Assembly (NCBI GenBank): GCA_005223375.1
Contig: RXOD01004946.1
Coordinates: forward strand, 1-16,969
Reading direction: 5' to 3'
Source of the DNA: Amoebophrya sp. AT5.2
Lineage: Eukaryota > Sar > Dinophyceae > Syndiniales > Amoebophryaceae
Length of the DNA: 16,969 nucleotides
This document shows positions 9,389 through 16,969 of this stretch, in pieces. Each line of letters opens with the position of its first letter. Positions within the stretch are counted from its first letter, which is position 1. The translations under genes and the position numbers were made by a program. The notes beneath the pieces were generated by a model, which searched no databases, was not told the DNA's origin, and saw only the letters and a program-made list of their open reading frames with translations.

Positions 9389-10097
9389 AGCCCAAGGACT
9401 TTCAAGTTTCAAAAAAAATGGTTTTCACGTTTCACCCACATCCACAACAAGGAGAAGATACCCTTTGCCGGCAAATGATCGGCACCGATGATCGTCCGCA
9501 CGATTTGATCATGATCACGCGGCAAATTAAGACTCCGCATGGCGATGGAACAATTACCGGATCGGTCGAAAGAAACGATCACGAGAAAAGATCTGGATAC
9601 ACAAAATCGGCTCACCTCGAACGTCCCTTCAAATGGACACACACACAGGATAGAAAGTAAGAGTTCTTTCGTTTTTAGTCTGACCGTGACCACAACTGTT
9701 GTGATTTGGCGCTTTTGCACTACATGCACAACGTTTAATTTACAACATCAGCAGCAGCACGTAGGCACAGCCACAGGCGGAGGCGCAGCTTCAGGCAGGG
9801 CAGCGCTCTGCTTCTATTGAAATAAGCTAAAAAATACTTCTTCGATCTCTCTGGTAGAGGTAGAGAAGAACTCCGCTCGACGTAAGTCTGTCCCTAGAGA
9901 CGCAAGACTGATCCACATCCTGTTTTGAATACTATTTCGATGGTCAAATAGCTTTGCATAGAATTGGCCACTGTCCGAGTCCGTCGCCGCCTTTGTTTAC
10001 ATCAGATTCATTTAGATTGATGTCGTGCTATTAAGTCTTACGTTGTTTGTACAATATGTATCGGCCGCATTACTTGAATAAAAAACCAAAACACACG

Positions 10098-10107
10098 TAT
10101 ATAAATA
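10098..10107 (+). promoter_or_regulatory. TATA-like box upstream of the 1080-aa secreted-protein gene
   Basis: TATATAAATA ends 30 nt before the ATG at 10138. If it acts as a TATA box the 5' leader would be very short. Lineages such as dinoflagellates rarely use TATA boxes, so this rests on sequence resemblance and position only. Confidence 0.3.
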
Positions 10108-10137
10108 CTCGCTTTCAACATCATCAACTGGAACCAA

Positions 10138-13100
10138 ATGTCAAAGCTTGTTTTCTGCGCTCATCTACTGCTTGCCGGGGCCGCGGCGACGCAGTTTCCT
10201 GCTCGAAAACCAGCCGCCGAAACCCCTTCCCTGGAGCAGGCAGGGGCCTCCCGATCTTCGGGTCTCGAGCAAGACGAGGCCCGCGCGCAGCTCTCCCCGG
10301 TCCTGTTCCTCGCTTTTCTCCGCGCCGCAGTGTCGGACCCTGAAAAGGCTTTAAGCCTCGAGGATCTTGACCGCCGGCCGCTGTATCGTCTTCTGCAGGG
10401 CAACGCGCGACGGACCAGGGCGAAATTCCTTTTCGCTGCAAAGGCCGCGAACGACCGGCATACGCGTGCCGAGCAAGAACTACACCCCGAAAGAGACTGG
10501 GCGCTGCGAAAAATCGTCACCGATGACTTGGACAGGGCGTTCACTTTTCTGGTGCGAGCCTTGGAGATGGAGCTTGTCATGGAGGATGACCCTTGCAGTG
10601 CGGCCGACGAGATCGAGGATAGCCCAGACAATCGATTTCTCAGCCGCACCAAAAAGATTAAGATGGGTGAAAGGTGGGAGGGTTCTTTTACGATGGATTT
10701 GGAAAGCACGGCGATTTTTCAGGGAGCGGTAGCGACGCTCGATCCAGAGGTGATGAGAGTGAAGGAGATGTCTGTCAGGCCGCCCTTCAATCCCTTCAGC
10801 CGGCAGCACCTTCAGACACAACGGCGCGTGCTCGTGCCTCCCTTGAATGTTGACATGAAAGCCGAATACACCAGCAAGGAGGCCGCTCTGTTGATGTGCA
10901 GCGAACAGGAGCACGCAGCGTCGAAACGCAAGTTTGCTCCTACGAACCCCAGCAGACATGATCCGCCGCGCGTCACGGTTTTGGACCCGTGGAAGGAGTG
11001 GGGCGGTTCGGGGGGCGGCGGCTTTCTGCACGCTCTTTTCAACACCCTCACGCTGCCCGATGCGAAGTTGGACGAGAATCTGATGCCCTGGTCGGAACAC
11101 GTTGAAAATGCTACCGTCGTTTACAACATCCGGCCGCCCGAGCCCCGGGATGACCCGCCCCTTTACGACGCCGCGGACAGGTATTCCAGACCCGTAAACC
11201 GCGACAAAAACCATGATCCGAAAATCCAAACCCACCTCAGCACGCCGCGCCTCCTGTACGCGTTCGCGAAGGCGCTCGCCCTGCTCGACTTCGTGCTCTC
11301 GTCAAAGACGAAGTCGATCAGCGAAAACTCCGTTGCCCCGACCACGACGATGACCCGTTTCAATGCGCATAAGCTGTTTATCGGCGCCTTGCACGTCGCC
11401 GACCCAGACTTGTTCCCCGCCCCCAGACACGCGGCCGCGCGGCAGCCCGGGGACGCTGGGGGGGCTGCTGCTTCCACGACTCCCAGTTTTGTGGTGCAGA
11501 GGCTCTGCCGGCTCTTCTTCAGCGCGAACTTGCCCGAACGCGTGCACACGCGTTCGGCCAAGTTCGTCATCGTGAGGCACGCACCGGACGAGCAGGCGTG
11601 CACGGTCACGAGAGCACGAGAGTGGTACAGAATCGTCATCGAAGGCATGTGGGTGAAGGCGTTTCGAGAGCTGCTGGACCAGAGCAACAGCATGGCCGTG
11701 GCCGCCGACAAAGGGACAGCACCAGTGGCAGTGGAGGGAGGGAAAGACGAAGCAGCCCTTCTGTACGACTACGTGCTAAAACTGAAGGAATCCGAAGCGG
11801 TTTTTGGAGGAAAGAAAATCGATTCTGCGAGGCCCGCGCTAGGCTCTGGCGGGGCGAGTGCCGCGGCCCCGACGGGCCAACAGTATGCACTGATCGCAGC
11901 CGCGAGACGCGTCAGAGCCAACGCCAGCGCTGCGTTTGGGGACTCACAGTTAGCAGCGTCGGCGAGAGGACCACTTCTGCGCTCCTCGTCCGAGACCAAG
12001 TGGACGTCGTTCCTTCAAGGCCTCGTGTTTGCGAACACCCCGAAGATATCGGACGAGCGGCAGCTGGAGTATCTTTCACCGCAGCTGCCGGCGCGGATCG
12101 TGGACGCTCTCCAATACATCACGCGGTATAACGAGCAGCCTGTGTATGAAAACAATCCGGTCCTCCACTCTGGTGATTCTGATTCCGGTGAGTCTGCCGC
12201 TGGTTACTACAGCGTCTCCCGCCGCGAGCGCTTGGCCAATCCGACCGGTCCGTTTGGCGATGCGCTTCAGGCCCTCGTTGACGCAGCGACTACGGGAGCA
12301 GAAGGTCCTGCCGCCCGTCACGACGCGCGTCGTGCGCTGCTGGAGGGGTTTATTCGACTCGACGCCCTCCTGCAGCAAGTGGCCGAAGAGGAAAACGAAG
12401 AGGAGCTGCTGGCACTGCCACTGGCACCTCCTGCAGCCAGCACTGCCGCTAATCCTAATCCGGTTCCGGTCGAGGATGCTGAGGACCTAGAACACATCAG
12501 CTCCGCCTTCAGCAGCTCCCTCGCTATCTCAGATGGGGAGCCTGCTGAGTCCGACCCTGACGAGGAGCTCGTGACGCTCTGGGACTCCGCGAGGGGAGAC
12601 ATGGGCTTGGGGACAACGCGAGGGGAAACAATGCAGCCAGAGCCAGGGCTCCTCGTGCAGTACGGCCACGCTGGCGATCACGGGGTACTAGGGGAAGATG
12701 AAGTTGTACCACGGCAGGAAGTCGATGGGGAAGTGGAAGTCAACGACCCGCGTATAAGTCTTGCCGCTGTCAGTCCCCCGTTTCCCATGCACATCGCGTC
12801 GAATGTGTACCCCGAGGAATACGACGACATGAGCGACATACCAACCGAGGCGGAGCAGGCGGACCTGTATGAAGCGCGGGAGCTATTGGTTGACTTTGGC
12901 CGCGATGAAGGTGGGATTGCTCGGGTAGACGCACTAGCGCTGCCGGCGTTCAGAGGTTTTCACGAGCGTGACACGAAGGGGCAAAAGTTGTGGCAGCGCC
13001 TGCTTGACGAATATGGAGAGGAGGAGCTTTGGAACAGTGGAAGGTCACGCTGCAGCGACGCCGACCAGCTCCTGCTGGCCGTGTTTTCGCTGTCGCACCG

Positions 13101-13380
13101 CTTTCCCGTCCTGCAGCTGGTCGCGGGAAAATTGGACTTGGACGTCTTCGGGTTCGGGATGGCGCGGCAGTGGGTAATTGAAAAGCTTTCGAGGAAAAAG
13201 CTTTCGGGGACCGTCGAAATAACGGGGGAAAAAAAGGAGGTGGCGAGGCACGAGGAAGTTGAGTATGCAACAATAATCGGGAAGGCGCTCTACAACATGC
13301 ATCGCCAACATCTTCGCCCTCGTGGGGAAATAGCTGGAGAAGGCAGTGACGACGGAAACGGAAGGTTCGACTTCCAGTAG
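10138..13380 (+). CDS. Predicted secreted protein of unknown family, 1080 aa, intronless
   Basis: I do not recognise this protein. The start MSKLVFCAHLLLAGAAATQF looks like a signal peptide, with a short basic n-region, a hydrophobic core and small residues before a likely cleavage near 18-22, so secretion or an endomembrane location is inferred. No later segment looks like a clear membrane span. A Gly-rich patch (GGSGGGG) lies near residue 288 and a hydrophobic helix-like stretch (RLLYAFAKALALLDF) near 370. An acidic, proline/serine-rich probably disordered region runs from about 747 to 815, and the C-terminal part from about 930 is again helix-like. The frame is GC-rich and open for 3.2 kb without introns, unlike its neighbours. 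The first ATG is used because the signal peptide follows it directly. It lies in tandem with another signal-peptide gene at 14458. No catalytic motif was found, so no function is offered. Confidence 0.75.
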   Translation: MSKLVFCAHLLLAGAAATQFPARKPAAETPSLEQAGASRSSGLEQDEARAQLSPVLFLAFLRAAVSDPEKALSLEDLDRRPLYRLLQGNARRTRAKFLFAAKAANDRHTRAEQELHPERDWALRKIVTDDLDRAFTFLVRALEMELVMEDDPCSAADEIEDSPDNRFLSRTKKIKMGERWEGSFTMDLESTAIFQGAVATLDPEVMRVKEMSVRPPFNPFSRQHLQTQRRVLVPPLNVDMKAEYTSKEAALLMCSEQEHAASKRKFAPTNPSRHDPPRVTVLDPWKEWGGSGGGGFLHALFNTLTLPDAKLDENLMPWSEHVENATVVYNIRPPEPRDDPPLYDAADRYSRPVNRDKNHDPKIQTHLSTPRLLYAFAKALALLDFVLSSKTKSISENSVAPTTTMTRFNAHKLFIGALHVADPDLFPAPRHAAARQPGDAGGAAASTTPSFVVQRLCRLFFSANLPERVHTRSAKFVIVRHAPDEQACTVTRAREWYRIVIEGMWVKAFRELLDQSNSMAVAADKGTAPVAVEGGKDEAALLYDYVLKLKESEAVFGGKKIDSARPALGSGGASAAAPTGQQYALIAAARRVRANASAAFGDSQLAASARGPLLRSSSETKWTSFLQGLVFANTPKISDERQLEYLSPQLPARIVDALQYITRYNEQPVYENNPVLHSGDSDSGESAAGYYSVSRRERLANPTGPFGDALQALVDAATTGAEGPAARHDARRALLEGFIRLDALLQQVAEEENEEELLALPLAPPAASTAANPNPVPVEDAEDLEHISSAFSSSLAISDGEPAESDPDEELVTLWDSARGDMGLGTTRGETMQPEPGLLVQYGHAGDHGVLGEDEVVPRQEVDGEVEVNDPRISLAAVSPPFPMHIASNVYPEEYDDMSDIPTEAEQADLYEARELLVDFGRDEGGIARVDALALPAFRGFHERDTKGQKLWQRLLDEYGEEELWNSGRSRCSDADQLLLAVFSLSHRFPVLQLVAGKLDLDVFGFGMARQWVIEKLSRKKLSGTVEITGEKKEVARHEEVEYATIIGKALYNMHRQHLRPRGEIAGEGSDDGNGRFDFQ

Positions 13381-14457
13381 CAGCTCCGTGCTGTAATTCG
13401 ATAAAGGCGACCGCGGTGTGACTACCATTCTGACGCGGACGCAGTAGTACAGATGAACGCACAGTTTATAATTGCCCCAGCAAAGAAACATAAAGTGAAA
13501 GGATGAGCAAGATATTGCGATTTACTGCATGGAGGAAGAACAAGATGATAATGAAGATGAACGCGCCGGAAGCGAAGGAAATTGAGTAGGTGGAAGAGAA
13601 AGTCATCGGGAAACCGCTTTACAACGAGCTACATGACATGCATGCGCTTATATCTTCTTCAAGAAGAGGTATAGCATATAATGTACCAAAAGGCTTTCCT
13701 GTACTATTACACTTCCTTGCAGATCCAGAGGGTCCGTCGTAGCGATCTACATCCATCTACATCCAGATCCACATGGCCCGCTGCTTTACTCCGGTGTACA
13801 ACAATGAAATGCCTTGGCTTAATATTCGACAGACTCGTACATTTTCCTCGAACAAGTATTTTTTTAGGGAGCTTTCATTTGCGACTAAGTGACCACCTTC
13901 ATCCTACGCCACGGCTCACCAGGGCGGGCTGCGTCAGAATCGCTGTCAAGAGTTCGAGCTCGTCTAGCAGACGTAAGAGTTCCCCCTGTCCTCGCATCTC
14001 GCTCGCTCTCCTGCCGAATGCTTGTCCTTGCTTTAGTTGTTGATCCCTGCTGCCCACACTACATGCAGAGCAAATCGAAGAATCGCACTGATCACGCCCG
14101 CCAAAAACCGCCACTACGACACACCACCTGCTCGCGTTCGTGCTCACCGTGATGGACTATTGATTGTGTGTACTGAAAAACGCTCCAGCCACCAGTGCAA
14201 TTTGCATTACGTGTATATCAACTGTAGAACAACTTCCTAAAGAAAAGCTCTCTTCCTTGAAATGAATCGGACTGTAGATTTTATCGCTTGATGCAACAAT
14301 CGCCTTCTACTGCTGTCATCTATTTTTATGCCAGATTTAATTTCGAGTAGATCGAAGTTTACAATTACTCGCGAACGCAATCACTTCGCGTCTCTCGATC
14401 ATGTCGATGAAAATTATAGGAAACTAGTAGCTAAAGAGGTGGAGCTCCAGGTTTAAA
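13381..14457. other. Intergenic region between the two secreted-protein genes
   Basis: About 1.08 kb of AT-richer sequence. Apart from the segment at 13590-13742, no gene is supported; the 120-codon frame at 13681-14043 is Ser/Arg-rich and unrecognisable. TCTTCTT-C-AAGAAGA at 13653-13667 is a perfect short inverted repeat. No TATA-like box was seen immediately before the next start codon. Confidence 0.45.
13590..13742 (+). pseudogene. Possible degraded copy, or alternative last exon, of the upstream gene's 3' end
   Basis: Immediately after TAG 13587-13589 an open frame encodes VEEKVIGKPLYN, later MHALISSSRRGIA, and ends at TAG 13740-13742. The C-terminus of the upstream 1080-aa protein contains VEYATIIGKALYN, then MHRQHL and PRGEIA, in the same order. 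At DNA level 13602-13625 matches 13273-13296 at 19 of 24 positions, with some differences synonymous. It could be a decayed partial duplication. It could also be an exon, since GAGTAG|GTGGAA is acceptor-like. The match is short and chance resemblance is possible. Confidence 0.3.
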
Positions 14458-16969
14458 ATGAGCAACGGCCGCAACGCCATGAATTTGTCTGTGCATTTGC
14501 GGCGGCCGCTTGTGCTGGCGCTGGCTGCTGTCGCGGCCGCGGCGCCCGGACACGCACCTGCCTCGTCCGCGGCTGTCCTTTCTTTTGCTCCGCGCCTGTC
14601 AATCCCCGCCGCGGAAGACCACCAACTACACCAAGAACATGAACAGCAGGTGCAGGGCGAAGTAGGTGCACTAGGGGCTCACCTCCCACGCGGCCGGCGA
14701 GAGGCTCTCGCCGGCCGCGAGGGCGCAGTCCTCTCCCCCGCGCCAGCAGAGGCAGACGCCGATCATAGTACCACTACCACTACCATCCCCGGCGCCGACG
14801 TCCTTGCGGAAGTGGGGTCGCGGTTCTGGCGGCACGTGGTCGCGCTGAGTGAGCTCTCACTCACCGAGGAGTTCGAGGACATGGACGACATGATGAATGC
14901 TGGGGCGGATCTGGGGAGACACGACGCCAACCGCGACTGGGTGGAAGAGCAGGCGCTCGAGCTGTCCGGCATCCCCGTGGAAGACCTGCGGGATCGGCAA
15001 TTTTGTGTCGCGGAGGTGCTGCGGGCGATTTCCAAGGAAGCGAAGGAGTGGGTTCTGTTGACGATAGAGCTGTGGTCCTCGTTGGAGGAACAATCGTGGC
15101 CTAGTACCTCAACATCAGGGGAACAACTTTATCAAGAGCCCTCCTTCGCGGGCTGGGTGACGGAGCGCAAAGCTGTGTTCGGCAGCATGCACGGAGACGA
15201 AAAATTCGACGACAGCGTGCTGGAGAGTACGCTGGAAGAGTGGATTTACGCCAGCGACGATCGAGACGGAGTCATGGACGCCTGCCTGGAGGTATTCATC
15301 TGGCACGTGCCTCGCGGAAGATCTGGCACATTGCTTTTTCGATTAATTTACTTGCACATAATCTTAATCAGTTCTGCGCATTCAATCCGATATCGGCTGG
15401 AGCGCCTAATCAACATATTCATATCCCTTCTTCTTCGGCTCTCGACAGCTTTTCCGCACCCGATCGACGGTGGGCGGCCTCGAGGAGCACCTTCTTCCCT
15501 ACCTCGCGAGCACCCCGGGGGGCCTCGTCCTGTTGCGCGCGTGTTTCCGGGTTGCGGACAACCTCCCCATTTGCCTGGACACGTCGGAGGAGGACGAGCA
15601 GGGGAACTACCGGGGAGAAGCCGTCTACCTGTTCGACACCCGCATGTCCCAGCTGGCCCCGTTGGTGGCGCCCCATTGGCTTCATTTGACCAAAACGCTG
15701 TCTGGCATCTCGCTGTTGACTGATTTATACAGTTTACGGAGCAACGCGGCGCAGGAGATGGATTGCGCGACGTTTCTGGCGCTAGCGATGGCGGGCGAGG
15801 AGAAGTGGCGTCCTCAGACCCCGGGGGAGGAGGAGGGTGAGTATTTGGACCTGAGGAAGGAGTTGAAAGCCGTGCGCAGCTCCATCGTGGCGACCGTCGA
15901 ACGCGACCTGCTCGTCAGGAACGAAGAGACGGCCGCGAGGAAGGGGTGTCTGCTGTTTGGGCTGCCCGCGAATGCGGGGAGGAGGGAGCGGGGGCTGTTT
16001 GTGGAGTCGATTCTCATCTTCGGAGGAGACAGAGAGCTTCTGTCGGACAGTAGAAGTTCCACCTCCGGAGCCACCGCCACTTCTGTGAATCATGATCTGA
16101 CGGACATCGCCGCAACGACCGCCCGGCTGCACTTTTTGCTGGGCAACAAACCGCGGCTCAGTGGTCAGGACTTTCTCGGGCTGGAGGAGAACGAAGCGGC
16201 GGACCTGGGCACCTACATGGTTTTTGACCCCAGCGGCGGCATGCCCGCCGGGTCCGCGGTCGACGCCAACGACATTATCGTCACTCTGCCAGCCCGTCTG
16301 CGCGATCGGTTTCGCGGCGCGCACACGAAACAAAATCGAAGGCTTCACGCAGAAATGATCCAAGCGGAGGCAAAACTGCAGCTGGAGGCGGCGCGGGGGA
16401 GACCGATCGCCCACTTGCTGCAGGACGTGATTCCCGACGGAAACTGCGGACTGTATGTGCTCCTGGACCAGTGCCGCATGAAGACCAACGAGCAGCAGCT
16501 GTCGTGCAGGGAGAGGATTTTTCAGGCCGGGGAGCGGTGGGGGCTAGACTTGTTCTTGGGGGGGATGGATGAAGATAGTCTGGAGGACCACAAGCTGCTC
16601 CGGCGGGCCCTGGTCGCGTTGGTCACGGCGGTCCCAAAGTTCTTCCCCGCGGGGCCGTCTTCAGGCACCAGTGCAAGTGGAGCGGAGGCACCTGCAGCTA
16701 GTTCGGAGGAGGGGCACAACGACAACGACAGATCGATGGCGCCGCTGGACCTAGCAAGAAGATCACTTGGCGAAAAAGAAGATGAAGCCGATGATGGCGA
16801 GAACCCCCATGCTTCTCTGCGGCCGCTGTTGGAAGTTTTGGCATTCGAGGAGGACTGGCGGGGGGCCCGGCTGCTCGAGCTGGTGAACGACCCGACGGAG
16901 CACGGTTCGTTCTGCCACGTTTTGTTCTTCAACGAGGACGACCCGTCTCTGGCAGACGGGCGGTGGGGG
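14458..16969 (+). CDS. Predicted secreted protein with an OTU-like DGNC motif, 3'-truncated by the window (exons 14458-15291, 15449-16969)
   Basis: Exon 1 gives 278 codons and exon 2 at least 507, phase 0, still open at the edge (785 residues seen). The start MSNGRNAMNLSVHLRRPLVL, then ALAAVAAAAPGHA, is a likely signal peptide; Met8 could be the true start. An acidic region with EEFEDMDDMM follows near residue 140. Exon 2 opens LFRTRSTVGGLEEHLLPYLA and stays GC-rich. Near residue 600 is HLLQDVIPDGNCGLYVLLDQ, with Cys611 in DGNC. This resembles the catalytic DGNC block of OTU cysteine proteases, which cleave ubiquitin or related conjugates, followed there by a helix and, much later, a catalytic His. 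A GSFCHVLFFNEDD segment near the edge could lie in the His region, but the motif is incomplete in this window. OTU assignment is tentative; an unrelated protein with a chance DGNC is possible. No motif shared with the 1080-aa neighbour was found beyond the signal peptide. Confidence 0.65.
15292..15448 (+). other. Intron in the second secreted-protein gene (157 nt)
   Basis: The donor is CTGGAG|GTATTC, the acceptor CTCTCGACAG|CTTTTC after a pyrimidine-rich CCCTTCTTCTTCGG stretch, with a branch-like CTAATCA about 40 nt upstream. Both exons meet in phase 0. Base composition is clearly AT-richer than the flanks. Without splicing, the exon 1 frame runs to a stop at 15721-15723, while a different frame (that of exon 2) stays open for 1.5 kb to the window edge. 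Confidence 0.75.

Larger units (their letters stand above)
8981..10137. other. Intergenic region between the ovothiol gene and the first secreted-protein gene
   Basis: About 1.16 kb, AT-rich at its 5' end and mixed later. It holds the inverted repeats, tandem repeat, GATC cluster and TATA-like box listed separately. Open frames at 9370-9660 and 9539-9820 have no recognisable family. A consensus donor-like GTAAGT at 9882 could mark a 5'-UTR intron of the downstream gene, but no partner acceptor can be fixed. Confidence 0.5.

Noticed and set aside
9370..9660. 96-codon plus-strand open frame
   Set aside because: It begins within a tandem repeat, spans the GATC cluster and is not recognisable. 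A small real gene cannot be excluded, but support is too thin to call it.
13681..14043. 120-codon plus-strand open frame
   Set aside because: Ser/Arg-rich, in AT-richer intergenic DNA, with no domain or signal supporting it.

Overview
The window is nuclear DNA from a eukaryote, probably a unicellular protist. It carries a kinesin-13 tail, spliceosomal GT-AG introns, very GC-rich coding exons set in AT-richer intergenic DNA, and two large proteins that start with signal peptides. All supported genes lie on the + strand. Co-directional genes, GC-rich exons and an intron bounded by a short direct repeat would fit an alveolate such as a dinoflagellate relative, but this placement is an inference. 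I found no dinoflagellate spliced-leader sequence.

Layout. (1) 129-603: the last two exons of a kinesin-13 (MCAK/KIF2-type) microtubule depolymerase gene. (2) 604-2893: mostly non-coding, with a 31-bp tandem repeat near 1500 and a possible tiny multi-exon gene at 2087-2448. (3) 2894-8980: one 1929-codon gene with a single intron, encoding a fused ovothiol biosynthesis enzyme. Its modules are an N-terminal PLP C-S lyase-like domain (OvoB/EgtE role), an OvoA sulfoxide synthase (DinB plus FGE-sulfatase folds), a degenerate methyltransferase copy, and an intact OvoA-type methyltransferase. (4) 8981-10137: intergenic, with inverted repeats, a possible poly(A) signal, a 19-bp tandem repeat, a GATC cluster and a TATA-like box. 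(5) 10138-13380: an intronless 1080-aa predicted secreted protein of unknown family. (6) 13381-14457: intergenic, with a short segment that resembles the 3' end of the preceding gene. (7) 14458 to the window end: a two-exon, 3'-truncated gene for a second predicted secreted protein, with a DGNC motif like that of OTU-family cysteine proteases.

The main discovery is the ovothiol gene. As read, one polypeptide carries all three steps: oxidative Cys-His coupling, C-S lysis and N-methylation. In most described organisms OvoA and OvoB are separate proteins. The methyltransferase module appears to be tandemly duplicated, with the first copy having lost its SAM-binding and catalytic signatures. The only intron sits at the synthase/methyltransferase border. 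It contains a 32/33-nt copy of the start of the downstream exon, which could act as an alternative last exon giving an enzyme without methyltransferase. The two secreted-protein genes next door show no visible functional link to ovothiol.
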